Source: a virus
Length of the DNA stretch: 27,182 nt
Strand: one strand, 5' to 3'
Virus record (IMG/VR): IMGVR_UViG_3300029826_000012
Coordinates: 1 to 27,182 of that record
Shown one piece after another: positions 14,068-23,085 of this stretch. Numbering within the stretch: position 1 is the stretch's first letter; every line of letters begins with the position of its first letter. Under the pieces are notes generated by a model, which saw only the letters and a program-made list of their open reading frames with translations, was not told where the DNA came from and ran no database searches. The position numbers and the translations under genes were made by a program.

Positions 14068-14761
14068 GATCGTAAATAAATTTTGTAAAGTAACGGCGCT
14101 TCCTAGTGTTATCACAGCTATCGGAAGCACTAATACCCAAACTAGTCAAATCGTGGCGTTACTGGAGGAGGAATTAATTGATTTAGCCTCGCGGCATCAA
14201 TGGCAGGTGCTAACAAAAATAGTCAATTTCACGTCCATCGATAGCGAGGATCAGGGAGAAATAAGCACTATCGCGGAGGGGTTCTCGTACATCTCAAATA
14301 ATACTTTTTGGGATCTGTCTAATAACGTACCAATAACCGGGCCCCTAACCGGGCAACAATGGCAAGAAATAAAGGCCGTATTCAATAACGGCCCCCGGTA
14401 TCAGTACCGAATGGCTAACAATAAACTGCTAATAAACCCGGTTCCCGAAGCGGGGTTGTCCTGGGTTTTCGAAGCCACCACAAAAAATCCAATTATAGAT
14501 GCGGCGGGAGCCACCACTAAAAGCGCCTTTTCCGAAGATACGGATGTGTTGTTGTTAAACGAATGCCTTGCGCTCCTCGGCCTTCGGTGGAGATGGAAGC
14601 GGGAAAAGGGTTTAGATTATGCTGAACTTTTCAATATGTATGAATTTCAGGTAAAAGAGGCGATCGGCAGGGATGGCGGAGCACAAAACATTTCTATGGA
14701 AGATTCTAAGGCACCCACCCCCGGCGTTTTCGTACCTGCCGGGAATTGGATCACACCATGA
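14054..14761 (+). CDS. Head-to-tail adaptor protein (235 aa)
   Basis: Placed between capsid and nozzle genes and of the expected size. The N-terminus LLEIVNKFCKVTALPSVITAIGSTNTQTSQIVALLEEELIDLASRHQWQVL and the later NKLLINPVPEAGLSWVFEATTKNPI match the phage adaptor / tail tubular protein A-like family. These form a ring below the portal in podoviruses. The C-terminal part (LALLGLRWRWKREKGLDYAELFNMYEFQVKEAIGRDGG) is a helical hairpin also usual for this family. Translation is coupled to both neighbours (14-base and ATGA overlaps). P22 gp4 would be the functional counterpart. Confidence 0.8.
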   Translation: MTLLEIVNKFCKVTALPSVITAIGSTNTQTSQIVALLEEELIDLASRHQWQVLTKIVNFTSIDSEDQGEISTIAEGFSYISNNTFWDLSNNVPITGPLTGQQWQEIKAVFNNGPRYQYRMANNKLLINPVPEAGLSWVFEATTKNPIIDAAGATTKSAFSEDTDVLLLNECLALLGLRWRWKREKGLDYAELFNMYEFQVKEAIGRDGGAQNISMEDSKAPTPGVFVPAGNWITP

Positions 14762-16323
14762 GATCACCCGCCCGTCAAAAAACAATATCCAAGGGGCAAG
14801 TGGCTAACATAGTTAATTTGTCAGCCCCCGTTGGTGGATGGAATGCCATAGACGGTTTGGCTAACATGAAGCCCGACGAGGCCGTTTGGCTAGATAATTG
14901 GTATCCAAATCTGACGGACTGCGAAAAACGAGGGGGGTATATCGAGCATGCTAGTGGAATGTCCGGGGATGCCAAAACGCTAGCGGTATACAATGCGTTG
15001 AACGGGGCAAGCCAGATTTTTTGCTTAACCGATGAGGGGGTATTCGATGTATCATCGTCAGGTACGGTAGGGGCATCAGAAATCGCCAGGACGGACGGAA
15101 AACACGTTTTTACGATGTTTGGTGACGGCACCAACAACTATTTAATACTGTGCAATGGTGTCGATAAGCCGTTGTATTATGACGGTACCAACTGGTTGGC
15201 GGTGGATGACACGACATCCCCGGCGTTAACCGGGATAACCACCACATCATTGTCCGCCCCCATAGTGTTTAAGGGGCGCTTACTTTTCATAGAAAAAAAT
15301 TCGCTATCGTTTTGGTATTTATCCGCTGGGGCCGCTGGCGGGGCGTTAACCGAGTTCCCGATGGACGGGATAGCAAAGCACGGCGGGCAACTAATAGCCG
15401 GGGAATCATGGTCCGTTGATGCCGGTGACGGCATGGACGACAATCTAGTATTTGTTACCTCCGAAGGGGAAGTCATTGTATATCAAGGCACGGACCCATC
15501 GAGTGCTAGTACATGGGCTTTGGTGGGGACATACCAAATAGGAAAACCGCTAGGAAAGAATTGTATTTTTAAATATGCCTCCGAGCTATTGTTTCTGACT
15601 AAGCAGGGCGGGTTTCCGTTAACTACGGTGTTTAATGCGGGAGGGATGGATTTCTCAAAATCCGCCACCCGAAAAATACAACGTGTGTTTAACGAATCGG
15701 CAGCATTATACGGCAATACCTATGGATGGAAAGTTGTATATTTCCCGGTAAAATCAGCAATCATTATAAATGTTCCCATTGCCGAGAACGGAATTCACCA
15801 CCAATATGTAATGAACACCTCTAATAATTCATGGTGCCGGTTCATAGGATGGAATGCGGAGGATTTTGCAATTTTAGGCGATGAAATATATTTTTGCAGT
15901 GGCACCGAAACATTCAGAGCTTGGTACGGGTCAGCAGATAATGGGGGCAACATTGAGCTTTATGGAAAATGCGCGTTTTCATATCTTGGTCCCCGTGGAG
16001 TCCAAAAACACATTAAATTGGCGCGTGGCATATTCACGGCGAACGGGGCATTTAGCTATCTATTTAACATAGATACTGATTTTGAAGATACCGAAGTTCT
16101 GGAAAGTATTTCCGCTTCTAAACCTACATCGACACTATGGGGTACGGCAGTATGGGGCGCAGATACCTGGGGATCTGCTACCAGCGTTCAACAAAAAGAC
16201 TGGTACACTCCCTCCGCTTTTCCGGGATATGCCTTGAGCGGTAAAATAAAAATATCCGACAAAAGCCTAGACATTCAATGGCAAGGGATGGATTACATTT
16301 TAGAATCGGGGAGCGGATTTTAA
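14758..16323 (+). CDS. Tail nozzle / stabilisation-type protein (521 aa)
   Basis: ATG 14758 overlaps the previous stop (ATGA) and is preferred over a TTG at 14746. The protein starts with a basic strand and then NIVNLSAPVGGWNAIDGLANMKPDEAVWLDNWYPNLTDCEKRGGY, a characteristic opening of a widespread podovirus tail protein. Repeated blade-like segments follow (FCLTDEGVFDVSS, YLILCNGVDKPLYYDGTNW, LVFVTSEGEVIVYQGTD), consistent with a beta-propeller. By position and fold it corresponds to the tail nozzle or head-completion protein (P22 gp10 or T7 gp12 role). The C-terminal region has WGTAVWGADTWGSA repeats leading to a terminal beta domain. Confidence 0.75.
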   Translation: MRSPARQKTISKGQVANIVNLSAPVGGWNAIDGLANMKPDEAVWLDNWYPNLTDCEKRGGYIEHASGMSGDAKTLAVYNALNGASQIFCLTDEGVFDVSSSGTVGASEIARTDGKHVFTMFGDGTNNYLILCNGVDKPLYYDGTNWLAVDDTTSPALTGITTTSLSAPIVFKGRLLFIEKNSLSFWYLSAGAAGGALTEFPMDGIAKHGGQLIAGESWSVDAGDGMDDNLVFVTSEGEVIVYQGTDPSSASTWALVGTYQIGKPLGKNCIFKYASELLFLTKQGGFPLTTVFNAGGMDFSKSATRKIQRVFNESAALYGNTYGWKVVYFPVKSAIIINVPIAENGIHHQYVMNTSNNSWCRFIGWNAEDFAILGDEIYFCSGTETFRAWYGSADNGGNIELYGKCAFSYLGPRGVQKHIKLARGIFTANGAFSYLFNIDTDFEDTEVLESISASKPTSTLWGTAVWGADTWGSATSVQQKDWYTPSAFPGYALSGKIKISDKSLDIQWQGMDYILESGSGF

Positions 16324-16796
16324 TGCAAACATCGGCACAATTGGCATTCGAGGATGACGAAAGCATAGAGCCGCGCTATCGCATGAATATGGACCTAGAG
16401 GCTTGTAGAAACTGGAATTACAAGCAAACTGGAAAGATCAGTTCGGATTTTATACATACCATCGGGCTAATGCTAGATGGTGAAATGATAGCGGTCACTG
16501 GATTCAGTAATTTTACGGATAAATCATGTCAATTACATTTCACGCTTAAACCGGATGCCAAGGTTAGCCGCGAGTACATTCAATTTGTGTTTTGGTATCC
16601 ATTTGTACAATTGGGGCTAAATGTGATTATTTGCATGGTTCCGGATAAAAATGAGAAGGCGGTTAGGCTAGTGCGGCATTTAGGTTTTAATGAGAATTTA
16701 CATTTACATGACGCGGGGCTTCGGGTGTTTACGATAACTAAAACCCAATGCAAATGGGTTCAATATAAATGGGAGATTCATCATGGGTGGCAGTAG
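16323..16796 (+). CDS. GNAT-like protein of the tail/ejection region (157 aa)
   Basis: ATG 16323 overlaps the preceding TAA by one base; longer in-frame versions lie inside the nozzle gene. The fold is GNAT-like: an N-terminal acidic strand, a GLMLDGEMIAVTGFSNFTDKSCQLHFTL beta-hairpin, and the C-terminal VPDKNEKAVRLVRHLGFNENLHLHDAG, the usual 'N-x-xA-xxLxxxxGF' helix of acetyltransferases. A classical Q/RxxGxG/A acetyl-CoA loop is not seen, so it may be a structural relative. Podoviruses often carry a GNAT-like gene at this point, as with T7 gp13. It overlaps the next gene by 14 bases. Confidence 0.75.
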   Translation: MQTSAQLAFEDDESIEPRYRMNMDLEACRNWNYKQTGKISSDFIHTIGLMLDGEMIAVTGFSNFTDKSCQLHFTLKPDAKVSREYIQFVFWYPFVQLGLNVIICMVPDKNEKAVRLVRHLGFNENLHLHDAGLRVFTITKTQCKWVQYKWEIHHGWQ

Positions 16797-17604
16797 CAAT
16801 CCTCCCGCGCCAAACTATGTAGGTGCGGCAACAGCGCAAGGCGCAGCCAATAAAGAAGTGGCGCGTATATCGGCCAAAATGAATAATCCGAATGTCATTA
16901 ACCCGTTGGGCTCCCAGACGGTAACATGGAATAACGACATTCCAACCTTAACGCAAACCTTGTCGCCAGAACAGCAGAAAATTTTGGGCTTGCAGGAACA
17001 GGCACAGCAAAATATCGGAGCTGCCGGTATCGCATCATCCGCTCAGCTATCGGATATTCTCGGTTCCGGTCTGGATTTATCCAAGTTGCCCGAATACATA
17101 GATCCACAGACTCAATATAAGCAAGACGTTATTGACGCTATGATGAGTCGGGTTAAAGAGGATTCAGGGCAAAATCGGGATGCAATGCAATCGCGGCTTA
17201 TTGCTGCCGGTATCCGGCCAGGGACCGAAGCATACGCGCGTGAAATGACGCAACTGGACAGACAATACAACGATGCGTACAACAATGCACTATTAGCCGC
17301 TGGACAAGAATCCACCGCACAACGGCAACAGGCCTTAGCAGAAATGTTAACTCAACGTCAAACACCGTTAAACGAGGCCATAGCACTACAAACCGGAACG
17401 CAGGTATCAAACCCATTTGCTGGTGGTTTAGGGTATCAGGCGGGAACGAATATTCAAGCAGCGCCCACTTATCAGGCGGCGGTTAATCAGGGGCAAGCGC
17501 AGCAGAATCAATATAATGCTAGTCAGGCCTATAAAAATAATCTCATAAGCTCAGGGGCCGGATTATTGGGTTCACTGGGCAGCGCATATCTAACGTACCC
17601 ATAA
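16783..17604 (+). CDS. Predicted DNA ejection / internal virion protein (273 aa)
   Basis: Begins GGSSNPPAPNYVGAATAQGAANKEVARISAKMNNPNVINPLGSQTVTW, a recurrent start of podovirus internal or tail-associated proteins. The body is Gln/Ala-rich and helical (EQQKILGLQEQAQQNIGAAGIAS, YAREMTQLDRQYNDAYNNALLAAGQESTAQRQQALAEMLTQR). The C-terminus ends in a hydrophobic Gly-rich stretch (SSGAGLLGSLGSAYLTYP). This composition is typical of ejectosome proteins released into the cell envelope on infection. First of four such genes in a row. Confidence 0.7.
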   Translation: MGGSSNPPAPNYVGAATAQGAANKEVARISAKMNNPNVINPLGSQTVTWNNDIPTLTQTLSPEQQKILGLQEQAQQNIGAAGIASSAQLSDILGSGLDLSKLPEYIDPQTQYKQDVIDAMMSRVKEDSGQNRDAMQSRLIAAGIRPGTEAYAREMTQLDRQYNDAYNNALLAAGQESTAQRQQALAEMLTQRQTPLNEAIALQTGTQVSNPFAGGLGYQAGTNIQAAPTYQAAVNQGQAQQNQYNASQAYKNNLISSGAGLLGSLGSAYLTYP

Positions 17605-17621
17605 CATACTAGTGCACGAAT

Positions 17622-18509
17622 ATGGTTAATTATTCAGGTATAACAGATTGGGGAGACTGGCAAACGATGCCAGATTATAGGCAGTACGCGCCTAGAAAAA
17701 ACTCTAGTCCTATTGCCAGTCTTGGTCGAATGCTAGATCCCATGACTCATATTCCCGGTGTAAACATTCTGCCTAACTATGTTCACGATGCCGCCGAGTA
17801 TGTAGCCGAAAAAGGTAATCAAGCTCTATCCCCGGTTTTCGGGGCGCTGGGATCTGTTGCCGAAAAGATTGACCCCGTGCAAATGTCGCTGAAAGCTACT
17901 TTCCCGGATCAGCATATGCGGGTGAAAGAGTGGGTAACAAACCACCCAATCGACACGATGGCGCTAGTTGCAGCCGCCTATTTTGGCGGGGCCGCTGCCG
18001 GTGGCATTGGGCAAGCTGGCGCTCCAGCGGCATCAACTGCCGGGGGTGCTGGTGGAACAGCAGGAATTCAGGGTGCTGGGGCCGCTGCAATCACTCCGAC
18101 GTTTTCTAGCGGGGCCATAACCGCACCGGGGGCGTTCGGAGCGGGCAGTACAACGGGTAGTTTATTGGGCGCGGAGGCTATCACACCCGCGTTAGCTTCC
18201 GGCGCATACGGTGGAGTCGCCGGGGCAGCAGGAACAGGAACTCTTGGAACCGCTGGAACGTCTGCTGGAATGGCGGCGCTAACGCCTTCATTCGCTAGCA
18301 TGGGGGCATCATCACCATCGCTTTTAAGCCAACTTAAAAATCTGTATAAAACATACGGCAAGTACAATAGGTACAGAACTAACGTGCAGCAATTTGCCGA
18401 TAAAACGCCATCATCTAGAGATAGACTAAGGGCACAGTATAACGCAGAGGCGAACGCATTGGCTGAACGAGTTTTAAATTCTGGACAGAACCCGCAGAGG
18501 TATAGATAG
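17622..18509 (+). CDS. Predicted ejection protein with hydrophobic Ala/Gly-rich core (295 aa)
   Basis: The start at 17622 has a weak ribosome site; an ATG at 17667 follows GGGGAG at looser spacing and is an alternative. The N-terminus is aromatic and polar. A hydrophobic segment IDTMALVAAAYFGGAAAGGIG (about residues 110-130) could cross a membrane. A ~110-residue Gly/Ala/Thr/Ser low-complexity region (TPFSSGAITAPGAFGAGS-type) leads to a basic helical tail (YKTYGKYNRYRTNVQQFADKTPSSRDRLRAQYNAEANALAERVL). Amphipathic, flexible proteins of this kind fit membrane-spanning ejectosome parts. No enzyme motif. Confidence 0.65.
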   Translation: MVNYSGITDWGDWQTMPDYRQYAPRKNSSPIASLGRMLDPMTHIPGVNILPNYVHDAAEYVAEKGNQALSPVFGALGSVAEKIDPVQMSLKATFPDQHMRVKEWVTNHPIDTMALVAAAYFGGAAAGGIGQAGAPAASTAGGAGGTAGIQGAGAAAITPTFSSGAITAPGAFGAGSTTGSLLGAEAITPALASGAYGGVAGAAGTGTLGTAGTSAGMAALTPSFASMGASSPSLLSQLKNLYKTYGKYNRYRTNVQQFADKTPSSRDRLRAQYNAEANALAERVLNSGQNPQRYR

Positions 18510-19643
18510 ATGAACGCAGCAGATATGGCGGCAATCCAGCGTAGGCAACGAATTGCAGAAATGCTAATGCAACAAGGCAGTACCCCGATAAACCCGGTTC
18601 AGACCGCTGGTGGGTATGTGATCCCGGTTAGCCCTCTCGAAGGGTTAAGTAAAGCCGCGCAACAGATAGCCGGGGCGTGGATTGGTAAAAAAGCGGATAC
18701 GAAGAAAGCTGAATTGCTGCAACAAGACCTAGATGCCTTGAGTAATCTTGATATAGGCTCACCGGAAGCCGCAAACAAACTATTTAGCATGGGCCGGATA
18801 GCCGATGCGATATCGCTAAAAAAATTAAATGCCCCTGGCGGCGTTAAAGGAGTGCCCACCGGGTTTACTCAAACATCGACAGGTGAAATCGCTCCGATGC
18901 CTATTTCGGGCGGCGGAAATTACATGGACTATCAATTGCAATTAGCGCAGCAACGCGCGGCCATGCCCAGTTTTGGCGAACGCGAACGCTTGCAAATGCA
19001 ATATGAAAATCAAGCCATGCAAAGGCAAATGGCACAAGAGCAACTAAAACAAATGGCGCTTAACGAGCAAAGCAAACGCCAACAAATTGAAATAACTAGC
19101 GCCAAAGAAAAACAGGCTGAAAAAGAACGGCAATACCCTAAATTGACCGAAGCACAAGCCAAAGGCGCAGCGTTTGCTAGCCAGATGCAATCGGCTAATA
19201 CCGAATTGAAAAACGTGGAATCCAGCGGGTTCGATCCCTCATCCTTAAGAGCACAGGCGGCTACGGCATTGGCGGGGGGCGTAACAAATCCTCTCGCACC
19301 AGCAGACGCGCAGCAATATAGGCAAGCACAAGAGCAATGGGCAGAGGCATATCTCAGATTTAAAACAGGAGCCGCAGCAACGCAGGACGAAGTAGACCGA
19401 AACATCAGGACCTATTTCCCGCAAATTGGCGATTCAGCCGCGGTGGTTAAGCAAAAAGAAAACGCGCGTAAAAAGGCGTTTAATGACGTTTTAATGACTT
19501 CCGGCAGGGGACAGGAATTAGTGAAACCGAGCGCCCCGGTACCGAATAAATCCGTATCGGCAACACCGGCATCTGATACCCTAACACCAGCAGAGCAAGA
19601 AGAACTTAGGCAGCTTGAAAAAGAGTTCGGGGGTGCACAATGA
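18510..19643 (+). CDS. Predicted DNA ejection protein, Gln-rich coiled coil (377 aa)
   Basis: The ATG follows the previous TAG directly, with GAGG about 9 bases upstream. After an N-terminal helix (MAAIQRRQRIAEMLMQQGSTPI), a long Gln/Met/Glu coiled coil occupies about residues 140-210 (ERERLQMQYENQAMQRQMAQEQLKQMAL). A domain at about 260-330 follows (QYRQAQEQWAEAYLRFKTGAAATQDEVDRNIRTYFPQIGD). The GAAATxxEVxxxxxxYFPxxGD block is a motif I associate with phage DNA-transfer/ejection proteins. The C-terminus is acidic. It overlaps the next gene through ATGA, indicating linked synthesis of ejectosome subunits. Confidence 0.75.
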   Translation: MNAADMAAIQRRQRIAEMLMQQGSTPINPVQTAGGYVIPVSPLEGLSKAAQQIAGAWIGKKADTKKAELLQQDLDALSNLDIGSPEAANKLFSMGRIADAISLKKLNAPGGVKGVPTGFTQTSTGEIAPMPISGGGNYMDYQLQLAQQRAAMPSFGERERLQMQYENQAMQRQMAQEQLKQMALNEQSKRQQIEITSAKEKQAEKERQYPKLTEAQAKGAAFASQMQSANTELKNVESSGFDPSSLRAQAATALAGGVTNPLAPADAQQYRQAQEQWAEAYLRFKTGAAATQDEVDRNIRTYFPQIGDSAAVVKQKENARKKAFNDVLMTSGRGQELVKPSAPVPNKSVSATPASDTLTPAEQEELRQLEKEFGGAQ

Positions 19644-21523
19644 CGGATAAGGAGCGTTTAGAAAAACTTAGAAGATATAAGTATCTGAAAGAGAAAGCCG
19701 CGGCAGCCGCTAAACTTAGTGTACCACAATCCCCGGAAACCGAGGTTGAGCCGGGATTAAACGAGGCCGAGTGGAAACAAAAATTCAAAAACCTATCTCC
19801 CTTGGATCAATTGTTGGTGGGTATGGGAAAGGGTGCACATGACACCTGGACCGGGCTAAAGCAGACTTTAAACATCGGGGACCAAGATGCCCTGCGCCGT
19901 GAGATTGCTCAAAACAGAATAAAGTTAGCCGGTGTTGGGAATAGCATACCTGGCATGGCCGGAAATCTAGTTGGCAGTGTTGGCTCAACCGCGCCCCTCG
20001 CCTTTGTGCCTGGAGCTAATACAGCACTGGGAGCGACGGCAATAGGGGCAGCAATGGGCGGCTTTTTATCCCCCTCTTTATCCCCAGAGGAAGCATTGAA
20101 TAATGCCATGATGGGCGGTGCCGGAGCGGGCGCGGCAACGGCGGCAACTCGATTTATTCCCGGAGTATTAAAAGCGTTTGCCCGGCCTTTTAGTGAAGGC
20201 GGACGCAAAAAAATAGCGGCGGAGGCATTGCGAAGCGCCTATCCTGAAAAAGATCTGGTACAAAAATTGATGGCCGCTAAGTCTCGTACTTCAGGGGCCA
20301 GTCCTACGGTGCAGGAAGCTTTGATGACACCCAACGTATCCACACTGCAAAAAAGTATTCGCAATATTCCTGGTGCTAAGGATGCCTTAATAGGTAAGGA
20401 AAACGCCAACAAATTAGCCCGGTTAGCAGCGTTAAAACAGGTATCCGGATCTGAAGATGATTTATTGGCGGCGATGGCTAAACGGGAATCCGTAGCGGCC
20501 CCATTATATAAAAAAGCGGAATCCGTAGTTGTTGAATCTGATCCCATGTTTAAAAGTTTACTGGAAAAGCCATCTATCAAAGCCGCATTGCGAAAGGCCG
20601 ATAAAATAGCGCAGGAACAAGGATCTTCCTTTAATGTAGCGCCTAAAAAATTAAAAATTTTGGACGCTTCCGGCAATCCAGTAGAAGTACCCCCTGATTT
20701 ATCCGGCAAAAACCTGCACTATCTAAAAATGGGCGTGGATGACGTTATTCAAGCGCACCCAAAAATGGGTATCGGCGGCCACCAAAATAAAGCTGTCATC
20801 GGAACTAAAAAAGAGTTAGTCGATTGGATACGCCAAAAAAATCCGGCGTATGGTGAAGCTTTGGATGCCTATACGGAAATGTCGGTTCCGATAAACCAAA
20901 TGCAAGTGGGGGAAGCCCTTCGACAAAAATTAACCCCCGCGCTATCCGAGAGTTCTATTAATCCGGTTGAAAGGGCATCCACGTTTGCGGATGCTATTCG
21001 GAATCAATCCTCGCTGGTGGAAAAAGCCACCGGGTTATCTAATAAAAAGCTGGCCGATATATTAACAAAAAAACAGCTCAAAAAAATATTAGGGGTTAAG
21101 CGAGATCTAGCGCGTGAATCCGATGCGTACAGGTTAGCCGCAACACGAGGCAGCGATACCGCACAAAATTTAATAGCCGATCAAATGCTAAAAAATATTG
21201 CGGGGCCGCTAGGCATGCCAGATAGCTTTATAAAGGCGACTATAGCGAAGGCCATACCCCAGCGGGTTATTAGCGTTGCGATTCCAGGAGTTGAGCAACA
21301 AGTTCAGCAAGAGCTTGGTGCAATGATGGCGGACCCGAAAATGGCGGCGGACATATTAACTAAAATGGCGGCCAGTGGAATGCTTAAGCTCCCGCCTATT
21401 GAGGCCTTGGTGGGCGCTAAGGCGGCGTTATTAAATGAGGCCAAACCCACTAAAGAGGATTTAGCCACCCCTATAAAGCAGCCGATGATGGAACCGCGGC
21501 GGCTATCACACAATCTTAGGTAA
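19640..21523 (+). CDS. Large predicted ejection / internal virion protein (627 aa)
   Basis: The largest of the four ejection-type proteins. It starts with a charged helix (TDKERLEKLRRYKYLKEKAAAAAK). A hydrophobic Gly/Ala stretch follows at about residues 105-160 (AGNLVGSVGSTAPLAFVPGANTALGATAIGAAMGGF). The remainder is a long mostly helical body (ALRSAYPEKDLVQKLMAAKSRTSGASPTVQEALMTPNVSTLQKSI, a KNLHYLKMGVDDVIQAHPKMGI segment) and a C-terminus with IEALVGAKAALLNEAKP. No transglycosylase Glu motif could be recognised by eye. By size and order it corresponds to P22 gp16 or T7 gp16-type roles, inferred from position. Start coupled by ATGA. Confidence 0.7.
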   Translation: MTDKERLEKLRRYKYLKEKAAAAAKLSVPQSPETEVEPGLNEAEWKQKFKNLSPLDQLLVGMGKGAHDTWTGLKQTLNIGDQDALRREIAQNRIKLAGVGNSIPGMAGNLVGSVGSTAPLAFVPGANTALGATAIGAAMGGFLSPSLSPEEALNNAMMGGAGAGAATAATRFIPGVLKAFARPFSEGGRKKIAAEALRSAYPEKDLVQKLMAAKSRTSGASPTVQEALMTPNVSTLQKSIRNIPGAKDALIGKENANKLARLAALKQVSGSEDDLLAAMAKRESVAAPLYKKAESVVVESDPMFKSLLEKPSIKAALRKADKIAQEQGSSFNVAPKKLKILDASGNPVEVPPDLSGKNLHYLKMGVDDVIQAHPKMGIGGHQNKAVIGTKKELVDWIRQKNPAYGEALDAYTEMSVPINQMQVGEALRQKLTPALSESSINPVERASTFADAIRNQSSLVEKATGLSNKKLADILTKKQLKKILGVKRDLARESDAYRLAATRGSDTAQNLIADQMLKNIAGPLGMPDSFIKATIAKAIPQRVISVAIPGVEQQVQQELGAMMADPKMAADILTKMAASGMLKLPPIEALVGAKAALLNEAKPTKEDLATPIKQPMMEPRRLSHNLR

Positions 21524-21528
21524 AAACA

Positions 21529-22212
21529 ATGTCAAGAAACGGCTCAGGTGTTCAGTCAAGCCCCGTTTCCAGCTTTCCGGCAGTAGACGGGACAGTAATA
21601 GAAGCGGCAAAATTTAACAATGTTATTACAGATATAAACAATGAAATTTCAAACTCTATTGCGGCGGACGGGCAAACCTCGATAACGGCTAATATTCCGA
21701 TAAACGGGTTTAAAATCACAGGGGCGGCGGCGGCGACCATTTCCGGGCAATATGTAGAATATGATCAGTTCCTTGCAGGGCTAGCCAGTGTATCGGGGGA
21801 TGGATTCGAAGCGGGCACATCTATGGTTTTTACACAATCGTCCGCCCCGACCGGATGGACCATAGACTCATCTAAAACCGATCGATTGGTGTATATTAAC
21901 ACCTCATCTGGTGGTAGCAACGGAGGTTCCCACGACCCATTGACAATGAATAAGGTTCCGTCCCACACTCATTCGGCATCAACCAGCTCAACTCAAGCCT
22001 CGCATAACCACGCTACCACAACCTATGGCGGGGCCAGTGCCACCACAAATAAAATCACGGCTGCGTATTCAAACGGAGCCTCTTACGGTACGGTATACAC
22101 CAACAGCAAAACACCGGCGATCACCTCGACAACCACGGTTAATGCGAATGCCTCATCCTCTAATTGGCTACCTAAATACACGACTGGCATTATAGCCACC
22201 AAGGATGCTTAA
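21529..22212 (+). CDS. Tail fibre/collar-type protein (227 aa)
   Basis: The N-terminus (VQSSPVSSFPAVDGTVIEAAKFNNVITDINNEISNSIAADGQTSITANIPINGFKITG) is the familiar podovirus tail-fibre start, with a predicted short coiled coil. From about residue 95 the protein has a collar-like domain: MVFTQSSAPTGWT, then SHDPLTMNKVPSHTHSAS with a His-rich metal-type motif, and the end NWLPKYTTGIIATKDA. In such fibres the HxH loops bind metal and the tip contacts the receptor. It is short for a full fibre, so it may be an adaptor or a single-domain fibre. Starts 5 bases after the previous stop. Confidence 0.85.
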   Translation: MSRNGSGVQSSPVSSFPAVDGTVIEAAKFNNVITDINNEISNSIAADGQTSITANIPINGFKITGAAAATISGQYVEYDQFLAGLASVSGDGFEAGTSMVFTQSSAPTGWTIDSSKTDRLVYINTSSGGSNGGSHDPLTMNKVPSHTHSASTSSTQASHNHATTTYGGASATTNKITAAYSNGASYGTVYTNSKTPAITSTTTVNANASSSNWLPKYTTGIIATKDA

Positions 22213-22213
22213 C

Positions 22214-22534
22214 ATGAACATAGAACTGGAATGCCCCCTAGGATCAAAATGTGAACGAATAGGAACTGATAAAAACGGAAATCCTACGATCATACGGTGC
22301 AGGGCATACACCAAAATAGCCGGGGTTAATCCAAACACCGGGGAACAGGTAGACGAATTCAAATGCTCGGTGTTCGAATGGCAACCGATATTATTACTTG
22401 AAATAGCTTCGGTATTGCGGGGCAATCAGGCCTCCATAGAATCTTTTAGAAACGAAACAGTGAAGGGCCAAAATAATTTTTTATTTTTAGCTCAAGCGGC
22501 GATGCAAAACAAATTAATAAAAAAAGAGGAGTGA
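22214..22534 (+). CDS. Small Cys-containing phage protein (106 aa)
   Basis: ATG 22214 is preferred over 22205 because AAGGA lies 8 bases upstream. The protein starts MNIELECPLGSKCERI and has Cys7, Cys13, Cys29 and Cys51, suggesting a small metal-binding N-terminal half (CPLGxxC ... RCRAYTKIAGVNPNTGEQVDEFKC). The C-terminal half is helical (QASIESFRNETVKGQNNFLFLAQAA). I recognise it as a recurrent small gene of podovirus late operons, of unknown role. Position after the fibre gene suggests a virion-assembly or lysis-region function. Confidence 0.7.
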   Translation: MNIELECPLGSKCERIGTDKNGNPTIIRCRAYTKIAGVNPNTGEQVDEFKCSVFEWQPILLLEIASVLRGNQASIESFRNETVKGQNNFLFLAQAAMQNKLIKKEE

Positions 22535-22540
22535 CAAGCC

Positions 22541-22945
22541 ATGTCTTTAGAGTTTATACCGGATTCTGTTATAGGCGCTGGAATAATGGCGGTGTCAATA
22601 GGTATAACTCAGGCATGGCGCTTTTTTAAGCAAGTAAAAACCGATAACGCCGAGATAAAGTTATCGGATCTGATATCGAACAGCGCCGATGCCAAAATCG
22701 ATATTATAGAACTACTACGGGCCGAACTTAATCGGGAAGCGACAACCGTGGACGCGCTCAAAAGTGAAGTTGCGGACATGCGAATTAAACTTGATGACCA
22801 AGGCGTTGTACTAGCGGAATTCAAAATTCTACTGGTGGCAATAAAGGATTCTCTATGCTCGGTGGCGTTGAGCGATGCTACGGTGGTATGCCCTATAAAA
22901 CAGATGGTAGAAAAAAGTAAGATAGGTAAAAACCTTGGAGCCTGA
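22541..22945 (+). CDS. Membrane-anchored coiled-coil protein, possible holin-like (134 aa)
   Basis: The first ~30 residues contain a single hydrophobic segment (VIGAGIMAVSIGITQAWRFF) followed by a long charged helix (AKIDIIELLRAELNREATTVDALKSEVADMRIKLDDQGVVLAEFKILLVAIKDSL). A short Cys-containing end follows. One N-terminal membrane segment with a cytoplasmic coiled coil occurs in some phage holin or spanin-type proteins, but the length and single segment do not settle it. GAGGAG gives a strong ribosome site. It sits at the usual lysis position, yet no endolysin gene is next to it here. Confidence 0.55.
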   Translation: MSLEFIPDSVIGAGIMAVSIGITQAWRFFKQVKTDNAEIKLSDLISNSADAKIDIIELLRAELNREATTVDALKSEVADMRIKLDDQGVVLAEFKILLVAIKDSLCSVALSDATVVCPIKQMVEKSKIGKNLGA

Positions 22946-22947
22946 TT

Positions 22948-23085
22948 ATGCCTTTAGTGCCCGGTAAAAGTAAAAAAGCGGTTAGCGAGAACATTAAAAC
23001 CGAGATAGCCGCAGGAAAGCCTTGGAAACAAGCGGTGGCTATTGCATTGACCAATGCCCGACGGACTAAAAAGCAGCGGATTTAA
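22948..23085 (+). CDS. Very small DUF6496-like basic protein (45 aa)
   Basis: A short gene starting at ATG 22948, two bases after the previous stop, with GGAG upstream. The sequence GKSKKAVSENIKTEIAAGKPWKQAVAIALTNA matches the pattern of the DUF6496 family of tiny phage proteins: GKSxKxI/V-x-NI-x-EI/M-x-AGKPxKQAVAIAL. Basic tail ARRTKKQRI. Function is unknown in the family. Its 3' end overlaps the minus-strand helicase gene by 20 bases, closing the plus-strand operon. Confidence 0.75.
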   Translation: MPLVPGKSKKAVSENIKTEIAAGKPWKQAVAIALTNARRTKKQRI

